Assembly: GCA_963922875.1 (NCBI GenBank)
Contig: CAWUJH010000008.1
Location: 1 to 64,000 of the forward strand
Reading direction: 5' to 3'
DNA from: Ketobacter sp963922875
GTDB lineage: Bacteria; Pseudomonadota; Gammaproteobacteria; Pseudomonadales; Ketobacteraceae
Length of the DNA stretch: 64,000 bases
In this document: positions 18,106 to 27,021 of the stretch, in pieces
Position numbering within the stretch: position 1 is the stretch's first letter
Layout: every line of letters begins with the position of its first letter
Notes under the pieces: generated by a model
The model's input: the letters and a program-made list of their open reading frames with translations, nothing else
Told to the model about the DNA's origin: nothing
The model's database searches: none
Position numbers and translations under genes: made by a program

Positions 18106-18495
18106 ACAATGTAGATCAAAGCTACGTTAAAAAGCAAACTCTTTCCGACGCTAAGTTACTGATTTACTTGGCCTTACCTAACTCACACTTTCATTTTTAC
18201 TCGCCCATAATGACAAGGTGATGACAGCCATTTCAAATCAGAGGCTTCACTGGCAACCTGCTGTCTTTGCTTTAATTAGGTGCGCCATGCCTTTTAGCTC
18301 CCCAATACCTACCCCAATTCAGTGCAAAAAAAGATTGCCTACTACGCACACTATTTATATTAAAATCAGCAATATAACGCCAAATCTGACTAGACGTTTT
18401 GCCATCTAGTTACTATTCTCAATCTAAAAGAAATACACCATCCTTGCTTTAACAAAATAAAATTCACCCATCCCGGCCTGCACTTAGGAAAAGCA

Positions 18496-20649
18496 ATGAC
18501 CTCAACCGATAAACATAATTTTCGCCACACATTGCTATTGGTTTCTGATGACACACTGTTAGCCGAAGAAGTCAGCGAAGTTTTTACAGATACTGGTGCC
18601 CGGTTACATTCAGCTAAAGATTTTGAACAAGCATTATTAGCGATAAAACAATCGACTTATGATTTGGTGTTGTTATCTACTGATAAAGGACAAAAGCCAT
18701 TGCTACACCAGTTATCCAGCCTTAAAAGTGGCGACCCTTCTACACCTATCGCTGTTATATCAAGGGATCATTCCATCTCAATGGTGGCTAACTGTTATCA
18801 AAAAGGAGCGTCAGCGTTTATTCGAGCACCTGTTATAAAGGAGGAGATTCTCCATTGTCTAAGCTCGTTAATCCTTCAGGGTCAGCTGGAAAAGCAGGTG
18901 CAATCTAGCCATAAAAAGCTGAACTCTGCTGACAAAATGCATCAATTCGTGGTTGAGAATTCACCAGACCTAATTTATATCCTGGATGAAAATCATCACT
19001 TCACTTTCGTTAATCCGCAGGTAGAAAAATTACTGAATATAAGCCGAGAGGAAATTATTGGCTCTCATTTCAGTTTGTTGATGAGCGATGAAGAACAAAG
19101 AAGACAGCCCTACGTATTCAATGAGCGACGCGCCACTCCCCGCAACTCCACTCGCAATCAGATCCATTTGCGTAAACGACTCAGCCTAAGTGAAGGTAAA
19201 GCGTCCACCACATTGTCAATACCCTTTGAGATTCACGCAATTGGAATCTACGACTTGGATCGTGCATCTGGTGTCAATTTGTATCGCGGCACCTATGGCA
19301 TAGCTTCTGACATAACAGACCGGAAACAAGCCGAATCTCTGATGAGATTCCAAGCTTACCATGATTTACTCACGGGATTACCCAATCGATCGTTGTTCAG
19401 AGACAGGCTATCCCTCTCTATCTCACATGCCAAGCGCAACCACTCAAAAGTCGCCGTGATGTTTCTTGATATCGATCGCTTTAAGGTAATCAATGACAGT
19501 ATGGGCCACCATTTGGGAGACCAGCTAATTCAAGCTATTGCTCGCCGAATAAGCTCCAGTCTTAGAGAGGGTGACACTTTATCTCGCTTCGGAGGCGATG
19601 AGTTCACATTGCTTGCACCGAACATCAAAAGCAAAGAGGATGCAGAGATAATTGCACGAAAAGTGAATAATGAATTGCTGTCTCCTTTTTATATTGATGA
19701 TCACCAAATGCATATAACCGGTTCGGTGGGAATTGCGCTGTTCCCGGATCACGGTACCCATGTAGACCAACTGATCCAGAACGCTGATATTGCCATGTAT
19801 CAAACCAAGGCAGCCGGTAAAAATAGTTTTCAGTTCTTCAACGACCAAATAAATTCTTCCTACCAAAACAGACTGAATTTGGAGCAGGACCTCCACAGTT
19901 GCATTGCCAATCACGAACTGTACCTGGTGTATCAACCCATATACGATACTCGCACAGATGATGTCTATGCCCTCGAAGTTTTTCTGCGCTGGGATCATCC
20001 GATTAAAGGTTTAATCTATCCACGAGAATTTATTCATATTGCTGAGGAAAGCGGAGCAATTATTGAGTTGGGCGCCTGGGTTATAAACCAGGCTTGCGCC
20101 GAACTTGCCAATTGGGAAAACCCTTACTTAAGAATCGCAATTAACCTATCACCGCTGCAAGTCGAAAACACCGGCTTTGAATCCTTATTAATGAGCGCCG
20201 TCAAAACTCACAATATTTCCCCACAACAAATTGAGCTAGAAATCACTGAACAATTGCTTATGCATAACCACTCGTCTGTGCTGAATAAATTAAAGCGTCT
20301 AAAAAGGCTCGGTTTCACCATTTCAGTAGATGACTTCGGCACCGGATTTTCTGCTCTCAGCTCACTTCACGAACTACCTATTAGCACACTTAAATTGGAC
20401 CAGTCTTTCATTAAACAAATCGACAATGATCGAAAAAGCGGTGAAGCCTGCATAATTAATGCAATCAGCGCGATGGCGAGTGGATTGAATTTACATTTAG
20501 TGGCGGAAGGGGTGGAAACAAACAGCCAGAAGGAATACTTATCGCAATTAGGCTGTCATTTGATGCAGGGCAATTTGCTGCAAGACGCAGTCACGAGTCG
20601 CGAAGCTCGCAACTTTATTGTCCATCCAGTGCTTGCCGATAATCTGTAA
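18496..20649 (+). CDS. Pseudo-receiver/PAS/GGDEF/EAL c-di-GMP protein
   Basis: 717 residues, cytoplasmic. Order: receiver-like domain (10-125), PAS (about 145-275), GGDEF (about 285-450), EAL (about 460-705). The receiver keeps the acidic pair VSDD (16-19), but the phospho-acceptor position reads LLSTD, with Ser replacing Asp. The GGDEF motif RFGGDEF is intact with an I-site REGD just before it. The EAL domain reads EVF but keeps the catalytic set: INLS, EITE, DDFGTG, LKLDQSF and AEGVE. It could therefore both make and break c-di-GMP. SD AGGAAAA precedes the ATG. Its stop directly abuts the convergent TPP-enzyme gene. Confidence 0.93.
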   Translation: MTSTDKHNFRHTLLLVSDDTLLAEEVSEVFTDTGARLHSAKDFEQALLAIKQSTYDLVLLSTDKGQKPLLHQLSSLKSGDPSTPIAVISRDHSISMVANCYQKGASAFIRAPVIKEEILHCLSSLILQGQLEKQVQSSHKKLNSADKMHQFVVENSPDLIYILDENHHFTFVNPQVEKLLNISREEIIGSHFSLLMSDEEQRRQPYVFNERRATPRNSTRNQIHLRKRLSLSEGKASTTLSIPFEIHAIGIYDLDRASGVNLYRGTYGIASDITDRKQAESLMRFQAYHDLLTGLPNRSLFRDRLSLSISHAKRNHSKVAVMFLDIDRFKVINDSMGHHLGDQLIQAIARRISSSLREGDTLSRFGGDEFTLLAPNIKSKEDAEIIARKVNNELLSPFYIDDHQMHITGSVGIALFPDHGTHVDQLIQNADIAMYQTKAAGKNSFQFFNDQINSSYQNRLNLEQDLHSCIANHELYLVYQPIYDTRTDDVYALEVFLRWDHPIKGLIYPREFIHIAEESGAIIELGAWVINQACAELANWENPYLRIAINLSPLQVENTGFESLLMSAVKTHNISPQQIELEITEQLLMHNHSSVLNKLKRLKRLGFTISVDDFGTGFSALSSLHELPISTLKLDQSFIKQIDNDRKSGEACIINAISAMASGLNLHLVAEGVETNSQKEYLSQLGCHLMQGNLLQDAVTSREARNFIVHPVLADNL

Positions 20650-22383
20650 TTAGTGGGTCATTTTACGAGAAAGTGCCCGCCCAACCAAGCGGGCTTTGGT
20701 ACCGAGATCGAAGCGGCCAAGATTCGTTCTTAAAATTCCTTCAGTGAAACGGGTGCGCCTGCTGTAATCAATGTTTACGTCCACCACTACCGGTAGTCGA
20801 CCCAAGGACAGCTGCAGTGCTTTTTCCAGAACGGTCTGAATTTCATCGTTCTTTTCTAAGGCCAAAAAGCGTGCTCCTACTGCTTTAGCAACCCCGGCAA
20901 TGTCCACACCTGCAATCACGGAACAACTTTTGCGATTGTACGGCAGCGCCTGCATTTGCGCGATCTGACCAAGCTCACCATCATTAAATACGAAAAAAAT
21001 CAACCCTAAACCCAAGGCGGTAGCCGTCGCAATCTCCATACATGTCATCGCAAAGGCCCCATCACCGACTATAGCCACTACTTGATGATCTGGATTCACT
21101 AATTTAACGCCTATGGCTGCAGGAACCGCGTAACCCATGCAGTTAAAATCAGTCGGGGAAATAAAGCGACGTGAATAATTGATCGGCATGAGTTCAGCCG
21201 CCAGATAGGTATGATTGCCATCGTCTGCCACCATGAAATCCATGTCATTGAGAGCGAGCCTTAAGGTCTTGAAGAAAAGATAAGGGTTAACCCGATCACC
21301 GCTATCATGCTGCTGCCAACTCTTGGCAAAATCTTCTTTGTCTCGCCTTATGTGTTGTCGAATATCGGTTCGCTGATTGCCCGGTTTTGGCAATGAATGG
21401 ACTCGGCTTAACAGTAATGGGCACACTTCCCGCGCATCTGCCGCTATGGCAATTTCCGCTGGATAATTCACGTGGAATACGTTGGGGTTAATATCGATGT
21501 GAATTAAACAGGAAGGAACTTTAGCACCAAAACTTCCCGTAGCAATTTCGCTAAACCGGGTGCCTATAGCCAGCAAACAATCGCAATCCGCAAACGCTGA
21601 TGCCGCTGCTGGCACTGCATATTCACCAATTCCCATCCCTGCATGCAGAGGATGATTGGCTGGAAAAACACTAAGTCCTTGCAATGTCGTGGCAACGGGT
21701 GCATCTAACCATTCAGCCAATTTACGGATCCACTGGCCGCAATCTCGAGCTCCCCAGCCTAAAAAAATGCCTGGTTTTTTGGCGCTTGCCAACAATTGCG
21801 CCGCACGATCTAGCAGGCGGGCGTCTATCTCGGTCAAATCAGGCTGCGGCTTAAATTCAGGTAAAGTATCGATCTCACCTTTGATCAGCTGAATATTCAC
21901 GGGGATTTCAACCAACACGGGGCCAGGCTCACCTTTGTTGGCTATAGCATAGGCTTCATATAGAGTAGGAATAACATCACAGTGCTGGGTAATACGAAAA
22001 CAACGCTTGGTAATCTCTCCCAGAAACTTGAGTTGATCAATTTCATGGATCTGGTAGTTATAGGGTAAATCAGTTCGAATCCCGCCACTGATCACCAGCA
22101 TCGGGATTCCAGCAAGAAAAGCTTCGCCAATGCCAGCTGAGGCGTATGCCGCTCCAGCGGCGGGAACGATAACCAGGGTACCTAAATCATCTGAGGTTCG
22201 GCTGATAGCATCCGCCATAAATGCAGCGCTGGCTTCATGAGTCACTAACAATGGTTGAATCAATTGGGATTGAGAGAGCTCATCATACAGCTCAGTATTG
22301 TGCACGCCCGGAATACCTAAGGTGTAGCGAATTCCCATCTGCTCTAACGCGAACCTAGCCAGCCAAGCACCGGTTTTTTTCAT
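20650..22383 (-). CDS. Thiamine-pyrophosphate-dependent decarboxylase/synthase
   Basis: 577 residues with the three TPP-enzyme domains. The N-terminal pyrimidine-binding domain carries the cofactor-activating Glu in THEASAAFMADA (about 48-59). The central domain spans about 190-335. The C-terminal domain has the diphosphate motif GDGAFAMTCMEIATATALGL and the closing Asn (FNDGELG). It resembles the acetolactate synthase/benzoylformate decarboxylase group. No regulatory subunit gene is adjacent, which argues against classical IlvB. The divergent neighbour is an aldehyde dehydrogenase, so I infer a pair in which a 2-oxoacid is decarboxylated to an aldehyde and then oxidised. The substrate is unknown. 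Confidence 0.85.
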   Translation of the reverse strand: MKKTGAWLARFALEQMGIRYTLGIPGVHNTELYDELSQSQLIQPLLVTHEASAAFMADAISRTSDDLGTLVIVPAAGAAYASAGIGEAFLAGIPMLVISGGIRTDLPYNYQIHEIDQLKFLGEITKRCFRITQHCDVIPTLYEAYAIANKGEPGPVLVEIPVNIQLIKGEIDTLPEFKPQPDLTEIDARLLDRAAQLLASAKKPGIFLGWGARDCGQWIRKLAEWLDAPVATTLQGLSVFPANHPLHAGMGIGEYAVPAAASAFADCDCLLAIGTRFSEIATGSFGAKVPSCLIHIDINPNVFHVNYPAEIAIAADAREVCPLLLSRVHSLPKPGNQRTDIRQHIRRDKEDFAKSWQQHDSGDRVNPYLFFKTLRLALNDMDFMVADDGNHTYLAAELMPINYSRRFISPTDFNCMGYAVPAAIGVKLVNPDHQVVAIVGDGAFAMTCMEIATATALGLGLIFFVFNDGELGQIAQMQALPYNRKSCSVIAGVDIAGVAKAVGARFLALEKNDEIQTVLEKALQLSLGRLPVVVDVNIDYSRRTRFTEGILRTNLGRFDLGTKARLVGRALSRKMTH

Positions 22384-22622
22384 AGATCCTCACAACCCAG
22401 CTATCTCAAAATTAGCTAAAAAGCCTCTAAAATAAGAGGTAAGTAAGTTCCAGCGACCACCATAATTGTTGTTATGCGCCAAATTCACCACAAGATGTCA
22501 TATAAAATCAATAATTTAGCATTGAAACAATGTATCACAAAGAGTTGATTGCTCCACCTCTTTTCATCTCGTAAAATTACCTTAACGTTGGCATCCATGC
22601 TAGTGAGATAATGAGGGATAAC

Positions 22623-24215
22623 ATGACGGCACCCCAAGAAATAAAAGAACCGGGATACACTATCGCCTATAACCCAGGTACTGGCGAAGAAATCGGGCAA
22701 GTTCGCAATACAGACATGAACTTGCTACCCGAAATGATTGCCCGAGCCAGAAGCGCGCAAAAAATCTGGCAAGCCCGTAGTTTCAAAGAAAGAGCACGGT
22801 CTTTGCGACTCATGCGTGACTTTATCGTTGATAATGCCGAAGAACTGGCTGAAATCGTCAGCAAGAGTAATGGCAAAACTCGCGTTGATGCCTTAGCCAC
22901 TGAAATTATCCCCTGCTCGTTAGCCTGTGATTGGTATGGCAAACACGCCGAGAAAACATTACAAGAAAAAAAGATACCCATCGACAGTCCCTTATTTATC
23001 ACTAAGCGCACCATCATTCAGCGGAAAGCCATCGGTGTAGTGGGCATCATCAGTCCATGGAACTACCCACTGTCCATCCCCTTTGGCGAAGTTGTAATGG
23101 GATTGATGGCTGGAAATGCCATTATGCTCAAAGTCGCTGCGGCGACTCCCCTGGTGGGCAATGCGATTGAAAACATTATTGCAGCCGGTAAGCTCCCTGC
23201 CGGATTATTTCAACAAGTAGTAGGCTCCGGAAGTGCGGTTTCTGAAGGCTTCCTGAATTACGGTATCGATAAGATTTTCTTTACCGGATCCGTTCCTGTG
23301 GGCCAACAGCTGATGCAGCAAGCGGCAAAAACCTTGACCCCACTCTCGCTCGAGCTGGGTGGAAACGATCCCATGCTGGTGTTTGAAGATGCGAATCTAG
23401 AGCGCGCAGCCAATGGTGCAATATGGGCGGGCTTCCAAAACGCCGGGCAATCCTGTGGTGGCGTCGAAAGGGTTTATGTACACGAGTCAGTGTACGAGCG
23501 CTTCCTGGAGTTAATGATCAAAAAGACCTCGGCTCTGCGCCATGGTAATGGCCAGAATTTTGATGTGGATATAGGCTCCCTCACTACCAAAGGCCAATTG
23601 AACACAGTTCAACAACACTTGGAAGATGCACTGTTAAAAGGCGCTAAAGTTGTGGCACAGTCAAAACCTGTGGGCGCTCAAAATGGTTACTTCCACCCAG
23701 CCACACTGGTGGTGGGAACAACCAACGATATGCGCCTGATAGAAGATGAAACTTTCGGCCCTATCATCCCCATCATGAAATTCTCCACGGAAGAAGAAGC
23801 CATAGCCTTGGCTAACGAATCAAACCTAGCTCTAACCTCATCCATTTGGACCAAAAACCTGGCTCGAGGTAAACGGATCGCTGGGGAATTAGAATCTGGT
23901 GTTACCACAATTAACGACCATCTATACACCCATGGTTTGTCGGAAATGCCATGGGGCGGCTGGAAACACTCTGGCCTGGGGCGTACTCATGGCCATGAAG
24001 GGTTGCTCGAAATGACCCACGCCAAAGCGATAAACTGGGATGTGTTCCCTACTAACCGGAACGCCTGGTGGCATCCATTTGACGAAAGCACCTACAAAGC
24101 TCTATTAGGCGCTCAGCGCATGATACACCCGAAGAACACCAAGGATTGCTTAACTAACGCTGTTTATTCTGGCCCTGCCCTCTTGAAAAAAATGCTTACC
24201 CGCTGGAAACCTTAA
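22623..24215 (+). CDS. NAD(P)-dependent aldehyde dehydrogenase
   Basis: 530 residues from the ATG at 22623, preferred because GAGG lies 7-8 nt upstream; an in-frame ATG at 22611 has no good SD. ALDH hallmarks: SPWNYPLSIPFGE (about 143-155), the Glu in LELGGNDPM (about 244-252), the catalytic Cys in GQSCGGVERVYV (about 277-288) and ETFGPIIPIMKF (about 380-391). It oxidises an aldehyde to the acid. The C-terminal 40-residue extension is longer than in minimal ALDHs. It is divergent from the TPP enzyme with a 239-bp shared upstream region. Confidence 0.9.
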   Translation: MTAPQEIKEPGYTIAYNPGTGEEIGQVRNTDMNLLPEMIARARSAQKIWQARSFKERARSLRLMRDFIVDNAEELAEIVSKSNGKTRVDALATEIIPCSLACDWYGKHAEKTLQEKKIPIDSPLFITKRTIIQRKAIGVVGIISPWNYPLSIPFGEVVMGLMAGNAIMLKVAAATPLVGNAIENIIAAGKLPAGLFQQVVGSGSAVSEGFLNYGIDKIFFTGSVPVGQQLMQQAAKTLTPLSLELGGNDPMLVFEDANLERAANGAIWAGFQNAGQSCGGVERVYVHESVYERFLELMIKKTSALRHGNGQNFDVDIGSLTTKGQLNTVQQHLEDALLKGAKVVAQSKPVGAQNGYFHPATLVVGTTNDMRLIEDETFGPIIPIMKFSTEEEAIALANESNLALTSSIWTKNLARGKRIAGELESGVTTINDHLYTHGLSEMPWGGWKHSGLGRTHGHEGLLEMTHAKAINWDVFPTNRNAWWHPFDESTYKALLGAQRMIHPKNTKDCLTNAVYSGPALLKKMLTRWKP

Positions 24216-24255
24216 GCGCCGATTACAAAACACCCGTCAATTAGCATTAAAGCAC

Positions 24256-24282
24256 GGGAAGTTATCGCTTTGATGACTTCCC
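24256..24282 (+). terminator. Hairpin after the aldehyde dehydrogenase gene
   Basis: 11-bp stem GGGAAGTTATC/GATGACTTCCC (one G-U pair) with a 5-nt loop, 41 nt past the stop. No T tract follows. It probably marks the end of this transcript and separates it from the amidotransferase gene. Confidence 0.5.
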
Positions 24283-24343
24283 ACTCGCGCTGCCTTCCCC
24301 TACTATTTAACTCACCTTTTAGTTTGTAGTTTGGAGCTGCGCG

Positions 24344-25048
24344 ATGGCTTTAAGAGTTGCCATTATAACCACTGGTGAACCCCAAGAAATTTTAAAGCAA
24401 TGTTTTGGCGGCTTTGATCAATGGTTTATGAGGAATACCCGCCACACTCAATTTCAATCTTTTAATGTGTACAAAGGTGATTTACCACCGAAAGTTGGTG
24501 AGTTCGATAAATACATCATCACCGGCTCACCGGCTATGGTAACTGACCGGCTACCATGGAGCGAAAGTTTAAAGCCATGGATACGCCAATTGGTAGAACA
24601 AGAGATTCCTCTTTTGGCGGTCTGCTATGGTCACCAACTACTCGCTGACGCGATGGGTGGAATCGTAGATTGGCACCCGAACGGCCGAGAAATAGGAACC
24701 GTTTCCGTCCAGATCACTAAAACTGGTGCTGAAGATAGTTTGTTAGGGTATCTACCACAGGAAATATCGGCTCACGTAAGCCATGCACAATCCGTGATTC
24801 AACTCCCCAAGGAGGCATGCTTGTTAGCCAAAAACAATTTTGAAGCACATCACGCCTTTCGTATCGGTAAGTCGGCCTGGGGTTTGCAGTTTCATCCGGA
24901 GTTCGATGAAGACATTATGCGGGGTTATTTAATCGTTAGTGCATCAAAGCTGGCAAATCAAGATAAATCAGCAAGGGATTTGTTAAACGAAGTGAGATGC
25001 TCTGGCCCTGTAAAGCAGATTGTTAATCGCTTTATTGAAGATATATAA
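24344..25048 (+). CDS. Class I glutamine amidotransferase-like protein
   Basis: 234 residues. Catalytic Cys in LAVCYGHQLLADAMGG (about 92-107) and the His-Glu pair in GLQFHPEFDE (about 184-193) make a complete triad, so it should hydrolyse glutamine or a gamma-glutamyl bond. It is a stand-alone GuaA-N/YfeJ-like domain without a synthetase partner. Relatives hydrolyse gamma-glutamyl compounds or assist amination reactions. TGGAG stands about 9 nt before the ATG. The ALDH gene lies 128 nt upstream, so co-transcription is possible, but a hairpin lies between. Confidence 0.85.
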   Translation: MALRVAIITTGEPQEILKQCFGGFDQWFMRNTRHTQFQSFNVYKGDLPPKVGEFDKYIITGSPAMVTDRLPWSESLKPWIRQLVEQEIPLLAVCYGHQLLADAMGGIVDWHPNGREIGTVSVQITKTGAEDSLLGYLPQEISAHVSHAQSVIQLPKEACLLAKNNFEAHHAFRIGKSAWGLQFHPEFDEDIMRGYLIVSASKLANQDKSARDLLNEVRCSGPVKQIVNRFIEDI

Positions 25049-25064
25049 CAGCTTAACAACACAA

Positions 25065-25091
25065 GACGCCATTCATTTTAAGAGTGGCGTC
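25065..25091. terminator. Hairpin overlapping the tRNA-Glu 3' end
   Basis: 10-bp stem GACGCCATTC/GAGTGGCGTC with a 7-nt loop. The right arm includes the CCA end and trailer of tRNA-Glu. It could end the amidotransferase transcript on the plus strand or shape the tRNA trailer on the minus strand. No T tract is present. Confidence 0.35.
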
Positions 25092-25160
25092 CCCTAGGGG
25101 ACTCGAACCCCTGTTACCGCCGTGAAAGGGCGGTGTCCTAGGCCACTAGACGAAGGGGAC
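25085..25160 (-). tRNA. tRNA-Glu(TTC)
   Basis: 76 nt with encoded CCA. Acceptor GTCCCCT/AGGGGAC, D arm with TCTAGTGGCCTAGGA, anticodon loop CTTTCAC giving TTC, T loop GTTCGAGTC. It decodes GAA/GAG. Confidence 0.98.
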
Positions 25161-25193
25161 ACTGAGTCATACTTCTCTTGTGTTGAGGCGCGC

Positions 25194-25222
25194 ATTCTAT
25201 GGAGTTGCTTTATTCCCGTCAA
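25194..25222 (-). promoter_or_regulatory. Sigma-70 promoter of tRNA-Glu
   Basis: On the minus strand, TTGACG (25222-25217), exactly 17 nt, TAGAAT (25199-25194), then a GC-rich discriminator GCGCGCC. This is the same architecture as the tRNA-Gly promoter in this window. Confidence 0.85.
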
Positions 25223-25394
25223 GATTTTTTTCATTAATGAGCAATTTATTTTGTGAATTCAACCACCTACCTAAATTAAGCAAACGCGCAAGCGCACCAA
25301 CCTACAGATTCAGTTTGTTGAATTGACATTTTTACTTCTAGCGACGGATTTAGGTCTACAATTAATAAGGGAATCCAAAAAATGGAAGAAAACT

Positions 25395-26168
25395 ATGTCC
25401 ATCGAATTTATTGTCGTAGTGTCTGTACTCGGCTTTGGTGGCTTGATTATGCTGTTTTACATTAGTCACTCCATTGAAAAACAGCGTAGGGAAAAAGCTC
25501 TGTTACTGGCGAATTTGAGCGATTACGTTTACCGCCTACAAAGGGTTCTTGATTCTATTCCCCTTGGATATATCAGCAAAGACCTTAAATTAGTGCTACT
25601 TGGGCAGATAAAATCCAGGTTAGAAAAACTTGTATCTCTTGCCCCCCACAAAGACCGCTTTCGCAAATCCCTGGATTCAACTGTTGGCCAGATCGCAGAA
25701 CTCAGCAAGGTTACAACCCAAGTATCGCCACCACCTTTAAAAAACAAAGACGAAGTAGAAAACCTCAGAGTTATGTTGCAGGATTTATCAAAAATCGTTG
25801 AGCACATGGCAGCATCAAACGTAATAACCGCACCAGATGCCAAAAGACATATGCTGGATTTACAAAAAAGTTACAGCAGCGCCAACATTAGTTTAATGAT
25901 TTCAAATGCCGAGGCAGCCAAAGCACAGAACAAACCGAAAGTAGCGTTAGTGCATTACAAAAACGCCTTGGCAGAGATGCACAAACGCAACCAAACCAAC
26001 ATGTACGACGCAAAAATTCAACAGATCACTGCTATCGTCAGTGAACTGGTGAAACTAACAGACGCTCCCTCCCCAGCAAAAACAGATCCCAATTCAGAGA
26101 GTGAACTGGGCCAAGCCATAGATAGTTTGCTAGAAGAGGAAGACGCCTGGAAGAAAAAATATTTTTAG
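25395..26168 (+). CDS. Membrane-anchored coiled-coil protein of unknown function
   Basis: 257 residues from the ATG at 25395, which has GGAAG 5-6 nt upstream; an in-frame ATG at 25323 would add 24 residues without an SD. One N-terminal membrane segment (about 4-25, IEFIVVVSVLGFGGLIMLFY) is followed by a cytoplasm-sized helical region. A segment at about 170-200 (ISNAEAAKAQNKPKVALVHY) looks like a single TPR-type helix pair. The C-terminus is acidic (SLLEEEDAWKKKYF). No family is recognised. Its stop overlaps the convergent glutathione peroxidase gene by 4 nt. Confidence 0.75.
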   Translation: MSIEFIVVVSVLGFGGLIMLFYISHSIEKQRREKALLLANLSDYVYRLQRVLDSIPLGYISKDLKLVLLGQIKSRLEKLVSLAPHKDRFRKSLDSTVGQIAELSKVTTQVSPPPLKNKDEVENLRVMLQDLSKIVEHMAASNVITAPDAKRHMLDLQKSYSSANISLMISNAEAAKAQNKPKVALVHYKNALAEMHKRNQTNMYDAKIQQITAIVSELVKLTDAPSPAKTDPNSESELGQAIDSLLEEEDAWKKKYF

Positions 26169-26653
26169 CTTGCCAACAGTTTAGCGACATGTTGCCTTAT
26201 TTTTGCCGGGGTATCTTTGGATCCAAAGCGCTTAACCACCTTTCCGTCTTGATCAATTAAAAATTTAGTAAAGTTCCATTTGATTGCTTCAGTTCCCAGC
26301 ATCCCAGGAGCCTGCCTTTTAAGGAACTTAAACAAAGGATGTGCTGTGTCACCATTCACATCAATTTTTTCAAACATGGGGAATGTGACACCATAATTTT
26401 TTTCGCAAAACGCGCCAATTTCATCATGACTACCCGGCTCTTGATGACCAAACTGGTTGCAAGGAAAACCTAAAATTTCAAATCCAGAGCTGTTAAATTC
26501 TTCGTACAACGCTTCAAGTCCTTTGAATTGAGGTGTAAAACCACACTTGCTGGCGGTATTCACAATCAGAAGAACCTTACCTTTCAGATCCTCTAGCTGA
26601 ATCTCCTTACCCGCCAGAGTCTTTGCCTTAAACTGGTAGATGCTGTCAATCAC
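26165..26653 (-). CDS. Glutathione peroxidase family protein
   Basis: 162 residues, a thioredoxin-fold peroxidase that reduces hydroperoxides with glutathione or thioredoxin. The peroxidatic Cys lies in NTASKCGFTPQF (about 32-43), the second conserved Cys in GFPCNQFG (about 61-68) and the catalytic Trp-Asn in WNFTKFLID (about 125-133). It is the Cys (not Sec) form. An inverted pair of DnaA-box-like sequences lies 33-55 nt before its start. Its neighbour msrB also repairs oxidative damage. In Pseudomonas I recall the same gpx-msrB-aminotransferase order. Confidence 0.93.
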   Translation of the reverse strand: MIDSIYQFKAKTLAGKEIQLEDLKGKVLLIVNTASKCGFTPQFKGLEALYEEFNSSGFEILGFPCNQFGHQEPGSHDEIGAFCEKNYGVTFPMFEKIDVNGDTAHPLFKFLKRQAPGMLGTEAIKWNFTKFLIDQDGKVVKRFGSKDTPAKIRQHVAKLLAS

Positions 26654-27021
26654 TCAATACGCTCCTTCAAAATATGACATTTTAGTTACCCACAAAATCT
26701 GTGGATAACTCTGTTGATACATTCTGTAAAATATACCAAATGCATGATGATTGGCGCGCCTCAACAAACTGGATGTTTTTTATTCGTTTTTTTTCTGTCA
26801 TATTTCATACACTTAAAACACCAACAATCTGAATGTAACCAGCGCGCCAATTTACTGGCGCTATAGAGATAGCAGTTACTAACTGTGAACAAATTCGGTG
26901 CATGCTATGCACTAATTCATTGCGAGCATACGCGCACAAGCAGGCCCTTTATTAGACCATCTTTCGGCCGCTCGCCAGTTTAATTTCAAAAAAATCAGGA
27001 TTTTTTTTGTGTTAATAACTC
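26654..27021. other. Intergenic region between gpx and msrB
   Basis: 368 bases between two minus-strand genes. It holds the paired DnaA-like boxes (26686-26708) and a spaced inverted repeat of ATTGGCGCGC (26750-26759) with GCGCGCCAAT (26842-26851). It ends with an AT-rich run after msrB (weak AAAATC/GATTTT hairpin with T-rich flank near 26990-27010) that may terminate msrB. No ORF or RNA gene was recognised. Confidence 0.5.
26686..26708. promoter_or_regulatory. Inverted pair of DnaA-box-like 9-mers upstream of gpx
   Basis: TTACCCACA at 26686-26694 (one mismatch to TTATCCACA) and, after 5 nt, TGTGGATAA at 26700-26708, the exact reverse complement of the DnaA consensus. Together they form an 8-of-9 inverted repeat close to the gpx start. 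Binding by DnaA or by another regulator with a dyad site is inference. Confidence 0.4.

Larger units (their letters stand above)
17917..18495. other. Long divergent intergenic region
   Basis: 579 bases between the phoH gene and a GGDEF-EAL gene. It holds a minus-strand terminator-like hairpin (18053-18077) and a plus-strand promoter-like pair (18079-18105), both listed separately. A 63-codon open frame at 18218-18409 has no SD and no recognisable product. The sequence between 18078 and 18400 could hold a small RNA on the minus strand ending at the hairpin. I see no further evidence for one. Confidence 0.5.

Noticed and set aside
18218..18409. Plus-strand frame of 63 codons between phoH and the GGDEF-EAL gene
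   Set aside because: No SD and low-complexity composition. Lies inside a regulatory gap.
18090..18452. TTGCTTTAA repeated at 18090, 18267 and 18444, both spacings exactly 177
   Set aside because: The sequences around the three copies do not match, so a 177-bp tandem repeat is excluded. A 9-mer in AT-rich DNA at equal spacing is likely chance.
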